Source: Clostridia bacterium
GTDB taxonomy: Bacteria; Bacillota; Clostridia; Oscillospirales; CAG-272
Direction: 5' to 3'
Assembly: GCA_017443595.1 (NCBI GenBank)
Contig: JAFSYU010000021.1
Coordinates: 1 to 48,365, forward strand
Length of the DNA: 48,365 nt
The notes beneath the pieces are model-generated. The model was not told where the DNA came from and did not search any database. It saw only the letters and a list, made by a program, of their open reading frames with translations. Made by a program: the position numbers and the translations under genes. Shown here piece after piece: positions 40,303-48,365 of this stretch (positions are counted from its first letter, which is position 1; each line of letters opens with the position of its first letter).

Positions 40303-41217
40303 ATGCCTATAAAAATACCCGACGGGCTGCCCGCCGCAGGGATTTTGCGTGACGAGAACATATTCGTCATGCATGAGCTTAGGGCTCTGCATCAGGATAT
40401 AAGACCGCTTAAAATAGCGGTCCTTAACCTCATGCCCACGAAAATAGCAACGGAAACGCAGCTTGTAAGACTTTTATCAAACTCGTCCTTGCAGATAGAG
40501 CTGACGCTTCTGCGCGTGGAAAACCACGTGAGCAAAAACACGTCGGAAGAGCATATGGAAGCTTTTTACGAGGATTTTTCCGCGGTAAAAAACAGAAAGT
40601 TTGACGGTCTTATCGTTACCGGCGCGCCGGTGGAGAATCTCGATTTTGACGAGGTGGACTACTGGGACGAGCTTTGCGGAATATTTGACTGGGCGAAAAA
40701 GAACGTGTTTTCCACTATCTTCATTTGCTGGGCGGCTCAGGCGGCGCTGTACTACTATTACGGTATAAACAAGCACAAAATGGAAAAAAAGATGTTCGGC
40801 GTGTTTGAACATAAGGTACTTCTGCCGGCGCATCCGATAGTCCGCGGCTTTGACGAGATATTTTTAGCGCCTCATTCGCGCCATACCGAAGTGTACGAGG
40901 ACGAAGTCTCCGCGGCGTTCGGCCTGCGTATCGTCGCGCAGTCGGACAAAGCCGGAGTGTATCTGATATCCGACGACGTGAACAGCAGATTTTTCATAAC
41001 GGGCCACTGCGAATACGATTACGACACGCTTGCAAAAGAGTATTTCAGGGATAAAGAAAAAGGACTGCCTATTGAGGTCCCGTATAACTATTTCCCGAAC
41101 GACGATCCGACAAAGACGCCCAAAAACGTCTGGCGCGGTCACGCGCACCTGCTTTTCTCCAACTGGCTGAACTACTTCGTTTATCAGGCAACACCGTACG
41201 ATCTGGAAAAGATCTGA
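40303..41217 (+). CDS. metA: homoserine O-acetyltransferase (MetA type)
   Basis: Activates homoserine for methionine synthesis. 304 aa. Catalytic Cys142 ([10 protein letters not shown]) and the His235/Glu237 pair (TGHCEYD) sit at the same positions as in E. coli MetA. Residue 111 is Glu ([10 protein letters not shown]); published work on this family links Glu111 to acetyl-CoA use and Gly111 to succinyl-CoA, so acetylation is predicted despite the frequent label succinyltransferase. Other landmarks: HSRHTEV and [17 protein letters not shown]. No S-box or other riboswitch fits in the 21-base gap upstream. A partial second copy of its 3' end lies at 42807-42875. Confidence 0.93.
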   Translation: MPIKIPDGLPAAGILRDENIFVMHELRALHQDIRPLKIAVLNLMPTKIATETQLVRLLSNSSLQIELTLLRVENHVSKNTSEEHMEAFYEDFSAVKNRKFDGLIVTGAPVENLDFDEVDYWDELCGIFDWAKKNVFSTIFICWAAQAALYYYYGINKHKMEKKMFGVFEHKVLLPAHPIVRGFDEIFLAPHSRHTEVYEDEVSAAFGLRIVAQSDKAGVYLISDDVNSRFFITGHCEYDYDTLAKEYFRDKEKGLPIEVPYNYFPNDDPTKTPKNVWRGHAHLLFSNWLNYFVYQATPYDLEKI

Positions 41218-41299
41218 AATTTCAGAAACGGATGATCCGGTCAGCCGGACGGTTGATCCGCTTTAATCAACAGACTGACGACTCAAAGGAGGAGCAGGT

Positions 41300-42802
41300 A
41301 TGAAGAAAATTACAGCGTTAACGTTACTGTTTTTTGTTCTGCTTGCGCTTTTTTCGTGCGGCGGCAAACAGAATGAAGAAAAGAATACCGGCTCATTGAT
41401 CTTTGACTTTTCAAAAAAGGAGCGGGATCCCTATATCGAGGTCAAAGGCACGGAACGCGCTTACGTTACAAGGGACAACGAGGGGAACAGATTATCCTTC
41501 ATCGTTGACGGAGAGGAGCTTATATCCGAGCAGGTAACGGACAAACACGGCAAGGTCCTGTTTGAATACACGCGCGAATTTTTTGACGCAGTAAAAAGAC
41601 CGCGTATTGAAGACGGTACAAAGCCGAGGATAACCGTGCCGCGCGTTTATACGGTCGGAAAATCGTATGTATATAATGAAGACGGACTTCTTATAAAACA
41701 GATACACAGATACTCTTCTTATACGCGCTCTTCTGATGACGACGAGTCATCTCCGGACGGTCTTATCAGCTTGATACGGCGGATAGCGGAAAAAATGATC
41801 AATATCGGAAGCGGGTCTGACGACGACTACTTTTTTGCATACGACGAAAATTATTATGTCTATCTGCCTTATATTGACGAGTTTTACTGCAAAACATACG
41901 ATGACGTTATTCAATATGAGCTTGAATACGGGTATAAGAACGGCGTAAGATACGTTACGTCCGCTTCATACGACGCGGATTATTACGACGGCGTTTTCGT
42001 CAATTATACATACGATGATAACGGTATATGCACCGTTATCCGAAAAGAAGCGAAAAAAAGCAAACGGTCTTATAACAGCGCGTCCGACGCGGTTTACGAG
42101 GCGTTTGTTAACGGTAAAGGCTTTACCTCCGGATACGATCCGATAGAAAAAGACGGCAGAAAAACGCGTGTAACAAGTGTATCCGTGTATAAATACGCAG
42201 TAAAGGATAACGCTGCCGAAACAGGAACGATATTATATGAACGCGAGTATGCTTACCGAAATTCTGACTTTGACTCAGAACCGGCCGAAACGTATATAGC
42301 CGTCTACGACGGATCCGGACGGGAAAAAACATATGAATGGCGCGACGAAAACGGTAAAACGAGATTTTATATCGTGCATGAATATAACGGGAACGTCGAG
42401 CTGACCGTCTGGTATACCGACAGATCAATGAAGGAAGTAACGGCAAGAGAAAAAACAGTATATGATGAGGACCATCCCGACGTTGATATAAGGAATGAAT
42501 ACACGGGATATGAGAACGGCAAGGAAGTATATCACAGTGTTTGTGTGAGCGAAGCTGTTGAATTTGACGGAGAATACATACCAGTTACCGTTTACTATTT
42601 TAGATACGAAAACGGCGTGCTGACCAGTTTATATAAGGTAGAAGAAGATGAAAATAGCGCATCGGTTTTTAAAAACTACGTCTATAAAAACTACGTCTAT
42701 GAGGACGGATCGTACACAGTCAGTGTTTATCGGGACGATACGCTGATATCCGAGGAGACGTTTGACGGGAATATACCGGAAAACGAGGTGCCGCAGAATT
42801 GA
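41300..42802 (+). CDS. large lipoprotein of unknown function
   Basis: 500 aa. Signal peptide with lipobox LFSC (Cys20) after AAAGGAGGAG. The body is rich in Tyr, Asp and Glu with repeated short beta segments ([43 protein letters not shown]), recalling the tyrosine-rich YD/RHS-like or MORN-type strands of surface proteins, but no family is firmly recognised. It lies between metA and a fragment of a second metA, which suggests the gene replaced most of that copy. Its own transcription start is not evident. Confidence 0.72.
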   Translation: MKKITALTLLFFVLLALFSCGGKQNEEKNTGSLIFDFSKKERDPYIEVKGTERAYVTRDNEGNRLSFIVDGEELISEQVTDKHGKVLFEYTREFFDAVKRPRIEDGTKPRITVPRVYTVGKSYVYNEDGLLIKQIHRYSSYTRSSDDDESSPDGLISLIRRIAEKMINIGSGSDDDYFFAYDENYYVYLPYIDEFYCKTYDDVIQYELEYGYKNGVRYVTSASYDADYYDGVFVNYTYDDNGICTVIRKEAKKSKRSYNSASDAVYEAFVNGKGFTSGYDPIEKDGRKTRVTSVSVYKYAVKDNAAETGTILYEREYAYRNSDFDSEPAETYIAVYDGSGREKTYEWRDENGKTRFYIVHEYNGNVELTVWYTDRSMKEVTAREKTVYDEDHPDVDIRNEYTGYENGKEVYHSVCVSEAVEFDGEYIPVTVYYFRYENGVLTSLYKVEEDENSASVFKNYVYKNYVYEDGSYTVSVYRDDTLISEETFDGNIPENEVPQN

Positions 42803-42806
42803 ACGT

Positions 42807-42875
42807 CTGCTTTTCTCAAACTGGCTGAACTACTTCGTATATCAGGCGACGCCGTACGATCTTAATAAAATCTGA
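42807..42875 (+). pseudogene. 3' remnant of a second metA copy
   Basis: The 23 codons (including stop) encode [22 protein letters not shown] and end at the same stop as metA (41149-41217). Only one residue differs (Asn for Glu), yet several codons differ silently (TCA/TCC, GTA/GTT, GCG/GCA, ACG/ACA, CTT/CTG, AAA/AAG). Eight further bases upstream (AACGTCTG) also match the metA gene after a 19-base gap. Confidence 0.8.
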
Positions 42876-42880
42876 CAAAC

Positions 42881-42906
42881 AAAAACCGGAGTCATCTCCG
42901 GTTTTT
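42881..42906. terminator. bidirectional terminator between convergent operons
   Basis: An 11-bp perfect stem, 42881-42891 with 42896-42906, loop TCAT, has A-rich and T-rich sides. The YgiQ gene's stop codon (42892-42894) lies in the loop. Confidence 0.85.
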
Positions 42907-44712
42907 ATATTTTGATCTATGATTTACGGCGGGCTTGTCCGGCGGGACGAGACAGTTCGGTCCGCGCCCTATGAGATCGGCTCTGCCGCATTTTTTCAAA
43001 GCGCTCCGGACATTTGCGTGATTCTGCGGGCGGTTGAACTGCAAAAGCGCCCGCTGCATCCGTTTTTCCTCCGGGTCTGTCGCCACGTATACCGGCTTCA
43101 TCGTAAACGGATCAAGACCCGTGTAAAACATGACCGTGGAAGCCGTGCCGGGAGTGGGGTAAAAATCCTGCACCTGCTCCGGCGTGTAGTGGCTTTTCTT
43201 TAAATACAGCGCAAGCTCCACCGCGTCTGAAAGCGTACTGCCCGGGTGGCTCGACATCAGGTAGGGCACGACGTACTGCTCTTTGCCGAGCTTTTCGCAG
43301 AATCCGAAATACTTTTCACAGAATTTGTTATAAACCGATATATCGGGTTTTCCCATATATTTAAGTACGTTTGAAGAGCAGTGCTCCGGTGCGACTTTCA
43401 GCTGACCGGAAACGTGGTCTTTGACGAGTTTTTTGAAAAATTCGTCGCTTTTGTCCGCCAGCATATAGTCAAATCTTATGCCTGAGCGTATAAATACTTT
43501 TTTTACGCCCGGCACGGCTTCGACTTCTTTCAAAAGCTGTACGTATTCCGATTCGTCTGCTATAAGATTTTTGCACAACGTGGGGCACAGGCATTTTCTG
43601 TATTTGCATACGCCGTCCTTAAGCTGTTTTTCGCAGCTCGGGTAGCGGAAATTCGCGGTAGGACCGCCCACGTCGTGTATATACCCCTTGAATCCCGGAA
43701 GCGTTGTCAGAAGTTTTGCCTCTTCGACAACGGAATCAATGCTTCTCGATACTACGGAGCGCCCCTGGTGGAACGCCAGCGCGCAGAAATTGCAGCCGCC
43801 GAAACAGCCGCGCACGTGAGTTATTGAGAATTTTATCTCGTCAAGCGCGGGAACGCCGCCGTCTTTTTCATATATCGGATGATACGCGCGCATATACGGC
43901 AAAGCGTAGACCTTATCAAGTTCCTGCCGTGTAAGCGGCGGCATTGGCGGATTGACCACGAGCATACGCTCGCCGTAGTATTCCGTCACCGCGCGACCGT
44001 TTATGTGGTCGCATTCCGCGTACTGTTCGGCGTACGCTTTAGCGTAAAGAGTTTTATCTTTTTTCAGATCTTCAAATTCATAGCCTTCAACAACGTCAAA
44101 ATGTATCCTGTCGCCGCGGGCCGTCACGTACGCCGTTCCGCGCACGTCGTGTATTTTTCGTACCGGCACGCCCTTGTCAAGCAGATGAGCTATACGGCGC
44201 AGTATGTTTTCGCCCATGCCGTACGTAAGTATATCCGCTCCGCTGTCTACTAAAACGGACGCGCGGATCTTGTTGTCCCAGTAGTCGTAATGCGCAAAGC
44301 GGCGCAGAGAAGCCTCAAGCCCGCCTAAAATTATAGGCACGTCTTTATACGCCTGTCTTATCCTGTTGCAGTAAACTATTACAGCGCGGTCGGGACGTTT
44401 GCCGGTCTTGCCGCCGGGCGTGTAATAATCATAATTTCTTTTCTTTTTTGCCGCGGTGTAATGCGCCACCATGGAGTCAATATTTCCGGCGCTGACGAGA
44501 AAGCCGAGGCGCGGACGCCCGAATCTTTTAAAATCGTCACAGCTTCTGTAGTCCGGCTGGCACAGCATACCCACGGAAAACCCCTCCGCTTCAAGCACGC
44601 GCGAGATTATCGCGGCGCCGAATGACGGATGGTCCACGTAGGCGTCGCCGCAGACGTATACAAAATCAACGTCGCCGCCGGCTTCGGCGCGGTCGATAGG
44701 CAAAAACGGCAT
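42892..44712 (-). CDS. YgiQ family radical SAM protein
   Basis: 606 aa. N-terminal B12-binding-like region (FVYVCGDAYVDHPSFGAAI) is followed by a radical SAM barrel with the cluster motif CFGGCNFC (three Cys in CxxxCxxC) near residue 300, and a C-terminal YgiQ-specific region containing FYPTPGTASTVMFYTGLDP. The reaction of YgiQ proteins is unknown. The tail is Arg/Lys-rich. Start ATG 44712 has GGAG 8 bases upstream. Single gene, transcribed from the promoter at 44746-44774, divergent from upp. Confidence 0.9.
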   Translation of the reverse strand: MPFLPIDRAEAGGDVDFVYVCGDAYVDHPSFGAAIISRVLEAEGFSVGMLCQPDYRSCDDFKRFGRPRLGFLVSAGNIDSMVAHYTAAKKKRNYDYYTPGGKTGKRPDRAVIVYCNRIRQAYKDVPIILGGLEASLRRFAHYDYWDNKIRASVLVDSGADILTYGMGENILRRIAHLLDKGVPVRKIHDVRGTAYVTARGDRIHFDVVEGYEFEDLKKDKTLYAKAYAEQYAECDHINGRAVTEYYGERMLVVNPPMPPLTRQELDKVYALPYMRAYHPIYEKDGGVPALDEIKFSITHVRGCFGGCNFCALAFHQGRSVVSRSIDSVVEEAKLLTTLPGFKGYIHDVGGPTANFRYPSCEKQLKDGVCKYRKCLCPTLCKNLIADESEYVQLLKEVEAVPGVKKVFIRSGIRFDYMLADKSDEFFKKLVKDHVSGQLKVAPEHCSSNVLKYMGKPDISVYNKFCEKYFGFCEKLGKEQYVVPYLMSSHPGSTLSDAVELALYLKKSHYTPEQVQDFYPTPGTASTVMFYTGLDPFTMKPVYVATDPEEKRMQRALLQFNRPQNHANVRSALKKCGRADLIGRGPNCLVPPDKPAVNHRSKYKNRR

Positions 44713-44745
44713 TTTGTTCTCCGAATACAGTATTTTTTCATATCC

Positions 44746-44774
44746 AATATACTTTGTTTTACGTTCTCTGTCAA
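44746..44774 (-). promoter_or_regulatory. promoter of the YgiQ gene
   Basis: Minus strand: TTGACA (44774-44769), 17-bp spacer, TATATT (44751-44746), about 33 bases before the start codon. Confidence 0.8.
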
Positions 44775-44825
44775 TAAATATTTTTAAAATTTACATTTTT
44801 TCTTACAAAAAATCGCCTATTTGTA

Positions 44826-44854
44826 TTGAAAATAAGAGAAGAATAATGTAAAAT
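44826..44854 (+). promoter_or_regulatory. promoter of upp
   Basis: TTGAAA (44826-44831), 17-bp spacer, TAAAAT (44849-44854). 34 bases before ATG 44889, with CAGGAGAG as ribosome site. No PyrR-type attenuator fits in this short leader. Confidence 0.7.
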
Positions 44855-44888
44855 AATCACGAAAAAAATCAATACAGGAGAGTATGCT

Positions 44889-45518
44889 ATGAGTATTTTA
44901 CACGTTATCAATCACCCTATGGTACAGCATAAACTGACAATTATGAGAATGAAAGAAACGGGGTCAAAAGAATTCCGCGAGCTGCTGAACGAAATAGCGA
45001 TGCTTATGGGATATGAGCTTACGCGCGATCTTCCGCTTGAGGACGTTCAGATAAAGACGCCCGTCGCCGCCTGCACCGCAAAAATGATAGCCGGCAAAAA
45101 GCTGGCGATAATCCCTATACTTCGCGCGGGCCTCGGTATGGTGGACGGTATCCTTTCCCTCGTTCCCGTTGCAAAGGTCGGACATATAGGTCTTTACAGA
45201 GATCCACAAACACACAAACCCGTTGAATATTATTGCAAGCTCCCGTGTGATATAGAAGAAAGAATAACGATAGTCTGCGACCCGATGCTCGCCACCGGCG
45301 GCTCCGCATCCGACGCCATAGATATGCTCAAAAACAAAGGCGTGCATAACATAAGACTCATGTGCCTCGTCGGCGCGCCGGAAGGCATAGCGGAAGTGCA
45401 GAGAAGACATCCGGACGTTGATATCTACTTAGCGGCGGTAGACGATCATCTGAATGAGCACGCGTATATCGTTCCCGGCCTCGGAGACGCGGGCGACAGA
45501 CTGTTCGGTACAAAATAA
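44889..45518 (+). CDS. upp: uracil phosphoribosyltransferase
   Basis: Salvages uracil with PRPP to give UMP in the cytoplasm. 209 aa, exactly the usual size. Landmarks: [12 protein letters not shown] at the N-terminus, [11 protein letters not shown], the PRPP loop [12 protein letters not shown] (about residues 127-138), and the uracil-binding C-terminus [16 protein letters not shown]. Stands alone between its own promoter and that of rpmB. Confidence 0.97.
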   Translation: MSILHVINHPMVQHKLTIMRMKETGSKEFRELLNEIAMLMGYELTRDLPLEDVQIKTPVAACTAKMIAGKKLAIIPILRAGLGMVDGILSLVPVAKVGHIGLYRDPQTHKPVEYYCKLPCDIEERITIVCDPMLATGGSASDAIDMLKNKGVHNIRLMCLVGAPEGIAEVQRRHPDVDIYLAAVDDHLNEHAYIVPGLGDAGDRLFGTK

Positions 45519-45542
45519 AATTGTAAATTTTTATTAAACGTA

Positions 45543-45571
45543 TTGCATTTTTCAAAAAAGTGTGATATAAT
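45543..45571 (+). promoter_or_regulatory. promoter of rpmB
   Basis: TTGCAT (45543-45548), 17-bp spacer, TATAAT (45566-45571), about 55 bases before ATG 45626. Confidence 0.75.
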
Positions 45572-45625
45572 GACCCTCGCTTGTTATCAATGAGAAGTAA
45601 GTTACCGAATTTGGAGGTGTATAAA

Positions 45626-45814
45626 ATGGCAAAATGCAGTGTATGCGGAAAGGGCGTAACGTTCGGACACAACGTTTCTCACTCAAACCGCAAAACCAAC
45701 AGGGCATGGAAAGCCAATATCAGAAGAGTTAAAGCTGTTGTAGACGGCACTCCGAAGACTGTCAACGTATGCTCACGTTGCCTGCGCTCCGGAAAGATCA
45801 CGAGATCTGTCTGA
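45626..45814 (+). CDS. rpmB: 50S ribosomal protein L28
   Basis: 62 aa. Start MAKCSVCGKG follows an excellent TTGGAGGTG site. The L28 pattern is complete: CSVCGKGVTFGHNVSHSNRK then TNRAWKANIRRV and a second cysteine pair CSRCLRSGKI, so this is the zinc-binding (C+) form. Monocistronic with its own promoter and a following hairpin terminator. The upstream in-frame codons from 45581 have no site and are not coding. Confidence 0.97.
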   Translation: MAKCSVCGKGVTFGHNVSHSNRKTNRAWKANIRRVKAVVDGTPKTVNVCSRCLRSGKITRSV

Positions 45815-45832
45815 TTATTCTATGCAAAACAA

Positions 45833-45865
45833 AAGGCTGTCGCTTCCGCGACAGCCTTATTGCCG
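45833..45865 (+). terminator. terminator after rpmB
   Basis: A perfect 11-bp stem, AAGGCTGTCGC (45833-45843) with GCGACAGCCTT (45848-45858), loop TTCC. The following T-run is weak (ATTGCC), so efficiency is uncertain. Confidence 0.65.
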
Positions 45866-45875
45866 TTATGAGATC

Positions 45876-45990
45876 GTAGGGGCGAGCATTGCTCGCCCGT
45901 AAAGAATAAATAAGAAAGAATAAAGAATAAAAATCGGAGTCCCTTCGGGACGTGACAGGTAGGGGTCGGCGCCTCGACGACCCGGATTGA
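45876..45990 (+). repeat. palindromic repeat patch with A-rich linker
   Basis: Contains GGGGCGAGCATTGCTCGCCC (about 45880-45898), the A-rich linker (about 45900-45935) that also follows palindromes at 15036 and 21128, and GTCCCTTCGGGAC (about 45942-45954), shared with 36991. Order palindrome, linker, short palindrome is the same as at 15004 and 21101. Confidence 0.8.
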
Positions 45991-45996
45991 AAAATT

Positions 45997-46668
45997 ATGA
46001 AAAATATACTTTTTATAAGTTCCGGCCTACCCGATATTATGGCAGATAAACTGTCTGACAAATACAGAATAATAAAACTGCAGCCGTGTGCTGACCTCGC
46101 AGAGCCGGTATCGAAGCACGCGGATATGCTTTTAGGCTCCCTTGACGGGCGCCTTGTCGTCACGCGGTCTTATTATGAAAAGAACGCCGCGCTGTTTTCA
46201 GACTGTGATCCGCTGATAACGGACGAACAACATGGAAAAGAATACCCGGCGGATATCCTCTTGAATTTTATTGATACAAAAGACGCGGTCATAGGGTATA
46301 AAAATGCGCTCACAAGGCTGATAAACAAGCCCGTTATAAACGTAAAACAGGGCTACGCGCGCTGTTCGACGCTTATATGCCGTGATTTCGCCGTGTCCGC
46401 CGACAAAGGGATCTTATCCGCGCTTTCCTCTCTCGGATATGATACGCTTCAGATCAGCCCGGGGCATATCGTTTTGCCCGGTTACGACTTTGGCTTCATC
46501 GGCGGAGCGTCTTTTACGGACGGCGGCGACGTGTATTTCTTCGGCTCGCTTTCATATCATCCGGACGGGAATAAAATAAAGGAATTTATAATATCTCACA
46601 AAGCAAAAGTATATGAGCTTGCGGACGCGCCTCTTCTCGACCTCGGCGGAGCCGTGATCATTAAATAA
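45997..46668 (+). CDS. DUF6873 family GME-fold protein
   Basis: 223 aa. Pattern VKQGYARCSTLIC, SADKGILSAL, ISPGHIVLPGYDFGFIGGAS and LLDLGGAVI matches DUF6873 proteins, which have the fold of guanidine-modifying enzymes (as in arginine deiminases) but no known reaction. A cysteine and histidine pair (Cys in ARCST, His in PGHIVLPG) could be catalytic. The ribosome site is poor (GATTGAAAAATT), so expression may be low or the start later. Preceded by a repeat patch and followed by the ECF-controlled membrane protein gene. Confidence 0.72.
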   Translation: MKNILFISSGLPDIMADKLSDKYRIIKLQPCADLAEPVSKHADMLLGSLDGRLVVTRSYYEKNAALFSDCDPLITDEQHGKEYPADILLNFIDTKDAVIGYKNALTRLINKPVINVKQGYARCSTLICRDFAVSADKGILSALSSLGYDTLQISPGHIVLPGYDFGFIGGASFTDGGDVYFFGSLSYHPDGNKIKEFIISHKAKVYELADAPLLDLGGAVIIK

Positions 46669-46686
46669 TAAAATTTTTTGCAAAAA

Positions 46687-46720
46687 TCCCAACCTTTTCC
46701 CGTTTTTTCGCATCTTATAT
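46687..46720 (+). promoter_or_regulatory. ECF-type promoter of the 230-aa membrane protein gene
   Basis: TCCCAACCTTTTCC (46687-46700) and CGCATCTTATAT (46709-46720) form -35 AACC and -10 elements of ECF type. The same pair, with AACC to CGC distance of 18 bases, occurs at 47504-47535 before the sigma gene. No sigma-A promoter is obvious here. Confidence 0.7.
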
Positions 46721-46777
46721 AGCGAAAGGAATAAAATCGGATGATTTATACCCAAAATTCAAAAAAAGAGGTAAATT

Positions 46778-47470
46778 ATGGATTACAAAAAGAATGTAAA
46801 GTACTTTGAAAACAAAAAGATCATGCTTTACGGCAGTGCGGTTTTGCTCGCTGTCGGCGTCATACTCTGGTTCGGACCGTTCTGGAGCCGCGACAATTAT
46901 TTTGTGATGTATATTTTTTCGGTATTATCTATCATAGTCGGCGGCATCATATTCGCAGTCACGCTCGGAAGCAGATCAACGGACAAGAAGATCGACGAGC
47001 AGATAAACGAGGCGTTCAAGCATTTTGAAGAGGAAACGCTTCAAAAATATGACCTGTATGAAAGACAGCTCCCTTACGTGGAGTCCGCGCTTATCGAGGG
47101 CTATAAATACTATGACGGTTCATTTTTGCACCGCGACAAAGACGGCAAATACAGAACGGATATTTACTTTAAAACGCACGTGTATTTTACGGAGGAAGGA
47201 CTTTGCCTCGGCTCAAAGGAAGTTTCCCTCATAAAGGATGAACAAAACGATAAAAGCGAACAAATTCCGTACGTAACTATCAAAAGCGCATATCTTTCAG
47301 AGGACGAAACGGTTTATGTAAAGGGAAACAAAACCGTACCGGTAAAATACCAGACGCTTCATATTGCAAAAACAGACGACTCTGAATTTATCTCACAGGT
47401 CAAATCGTCACAGGCGGTCGACACGCTTGTATCGGATATAAACCATATCAGAGAAAGAAAAGTATTATAA
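46778..47470 (+). CDS. two-helix membrane protein of unknown function (paralogue B)
   Basis: 230 aa, the same length and topology as the protein at 3618-4310: two helices (about residues 17-36 and 42-64) and a long cytoplasmic part. Sequence differs at about one residue in five by eye, mostly conservative. The gene lies behind an ECF-type promoter and directly before an ECF sigma gene with the same promoter type, so it is probably a member of that sigma's regulon. It could be a negative partner or an envelope-stress effector; no family is recognised. AAAGAGGTAAATT serves as ribosome site. Confidence 0.8.
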   Translation: MDYKKNVKYFENKKIMLYGSAVLLAVGVILWFGPFWSRDNYFVMYIFSVLSIIVGGIIFAVTLGSRSTDKKIDEQINEAFKHFEEETLQKYDLYERQLPYVESALIEGYKYYDGSFLHRDKDGKYRTDIYFKTHVYFTEEGLCLGSKEVSLIKDEQNDKSEQIPYVTIKSAYLSEDETVYVKGNKTVPVKYQTLHIAKTDDSEFISQVKSSQAVDTLVSDINHIRERKVL

Positions 47471-47503
47471 AGCAGAAATTTTTCTAAAAAAATTTCAACC
47501 GAA

Positions 47504-47535
47504 TCCCAACCTTTTCCGAAAATTTCGCCTCTTAT
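47504..47535 (+). promoter_or_regulatory. ECF-type promoter of the terminal sigma gene
   Basis: TCCCAACCTTTTCC (47504-47517), 18 bases from AACC to CGCCTCTTAT (47526-47535). Identical -35 block and spacing to 46687-46720, suggesting autoregulation by the encoded sigma factor. Confidence 0.7.
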
Positions 47536-47565
47536 AGGGTGAAACGGATAAGAACGGAGAAAAAG

Positions 47566-48365
47566 ATGAACAAGTATAACGGATATGACGATACGACGCT
47601 CGTTGAAATGACGCTGCTCGGTGATAACGACGCATACGGCGAGCTTGTGCAGCGCCACGAAAAAGCGGTGATGGGAACCGCGGTGAAAATCACGAAGAAC
47701 GAGTTTTCCGCGCAGGACGCCACTCAGGATGCGTTTGTTTCCGCGTGGATGAATTTGTCGGCACTGCGTGAAAAAGCGTCGTTTCGTCCGTGGGTGTGCG
47801 CTATTGCCGGCAGGTGCGCTCTTAAAATAAACGATCGCTACGCTGCAGCAATACCCGCAATAAGTCTTGACGCGCTTGACTTTGATATTCCGGACGCGGA
47901 ACGGTGTGACGAATATGACGATATTCACGACGCCGTTGCAAGGTTGAGCGAGAAGATAAGGGACGTTATACAGCTTCATTATTTTGACGGATACTCCGTT
48001 TCCGAGATCGCCGAAAGACTGTCCGTACCGGTCGGAACGGTCAAATGGCGGTTAAATGAAGGGCGAAAAAAACTCAGGGAGGGATTCGGAATAATGGAAA
48101 AAGAATTTGATGAAAACGAAGCAATGGTAAGGCGTGTAATGCGTCAGGTCGACAAGCTGAAACTCTGGAGATTAAAATCAAACAAAACAGGCTTTGAAGA
48201 GGATTATAAAAACGTACTCGCCTCGGCAAACGAGCTGCCGGACGGCAAGGATAAAAGTCACGCTATGGCGGATATACTGCTTCTCGGCTACTGGTGGCTG
48301 CCCGGGCAGGAAAACGATCAAGTCTTAGCGGAGATCAAAAAGCACGCCGAGCAGAGCAAAAACGA
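47566..48365 (+). CDS. ECF-type sigma factor with C-terminal extension (3' end outside window)
   Basis: 266 codons are visible and the frame stays open at the right edge. Start ATG 47566 follows CGGAGA. Region 2 appears in NDAYGELVQRHEKAVMG, QDATQDAFVSAWMNL and the following KASFRPWVCAIAGR; region 4 in IRDVIQLHYFDGYSVSEIAE then RLSVPVGTVKWRLNEGRKKL (residues about 135-180). Beyond region 4 the protein goes on with at least 85 helical residues (EYKNVLASANELPDG-like helices), not present in minimal ECF factors; such tails can hold built-in regulators. Likely transcribes itself and the 46778 gene. Confidence 0.85.
   Translation, partial: MNKYNGYDDTTLVEMTLLGDNDAYGELVQRHEKAVMGTAVKITKNEFSAQDATQDAFVSAWMNLSALREKASFRPWVCAIAGRCALKINDRYAAAIPAISLDALDFDIPDAERCDEYDDIHDAVARLSEKIRDVIQLHYFDGYSVSEIAERLSVPVGTVKWRLNEGRKKLREGFGIMEKEFDENEAMVRRVMRQVDKLKLWRLKSNKTGFEEDYKNVLASANELPDGKDKSHAMADILLLGYWWLPGQENDQVLAEIKKHAEQSKN

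Noticed and set aside
41218..41299. Attenuator or terminator between metA and the large lipoprotein gene
   Set aside because: Short complementary pieces around GGATC and CCGG exist, but no clean stem with a T-run could be drawn.

Overview
The window looks like a chromosomal segment of an anaerobic Firmicute, most likely an uncultured gut-type member of class Clostridia. The signs are strong AGGAGG-type ribosome binding sites, many short TTGACA/TATAAT promoters with 17-bp spacers, sigma-70 family ECF regulators with membrane-bound partners, a Tn4451-like mobilizable element, an acetyl-type MetA and an A-type RNase P RNA. No tRNA or rRNA gene was recognised. The taxonomic call is inference; no 16S is present.

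Layout. 1-4.6 kb: a two-gene ABC exporter (the first gene runs in from the left edge), a 230-aa two-helix membrane protein, and debris of deleted ABC ATPase genes. 4.6-5.5 kb: a lipoprotein. 5.6-9.7 kb: an integrative mobilizable element with a long structured leader, a MobV relaxase, a small TnpW-like protein and a large serine recombinase. 9.9-21 kb: galK, then a tightly overlapped run yqhQ-like, prmC, ddl, murI, a 320-bp repeat patch, a sensory-rhodopsin-transducer-like protein, a 23S rRNA methyltransferase-like protein, an M29 aminopeptidase, a DUF4091 lipoprotein and a U32 peptidase-like protein. 21.5-28.2 kb, minus strand: an ECF sigma factor with a 1093-aa membrane-anchored putative anti-sigma protein, and a PAS/GGDEF/EAL protein. 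28.3-28.84 kb: rnpB on the minus strand, carrying a repeat insertion. 28.9-31.9 kb: a MerR-type regulator broken by an in-frame stop, then three membrane-protein genes. 31.9-33.8 kb, minus strand: rarA followed by a broken REP-associated tyrosine transposase (RAYT). 33.9-44.7 kb: a small membrane protein, a GH78-like rhamnosidase, tmk, gpmI, a lipoprotein, metA, a second lipoprotein and a YgiQ-type radical SAM protein. 44.8-48.4 kb: upp, rpmB, a DUF6873 protein, a close paralogue of the 230-aa membrane protein, and an ECF-type sigma factor cut by the right edge.

The most unusual feature is a network of short palindromic repeats packed into intergenic regions (about 9.6, 15.0, 21.0, 25.6, 32.2, 37.0 and 45.9 kb). 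They also invade genes: three tandem units extend the P12 region of RNase P RNA, and two copies sit in the RAYT gene, the enzyme class known elsewhere to be linked to REP palindromes. One RAYT copy is in frame and is identical over 27 bp to the copy just after murI. The second copy carries another palindrome nested inside it, and that nested insertion broke the RAYT reading frame.

Regulatory logic visible in sequence: a MerR-type promoter with a 19-bp spacer and a 16-bp perfect palindrome at 28.93 kb, and two matching ECF-type promoters (46.69 and 47.50 kb) that place the 230-aa membrane protein and the terminal sigma gene in one probable regulon.
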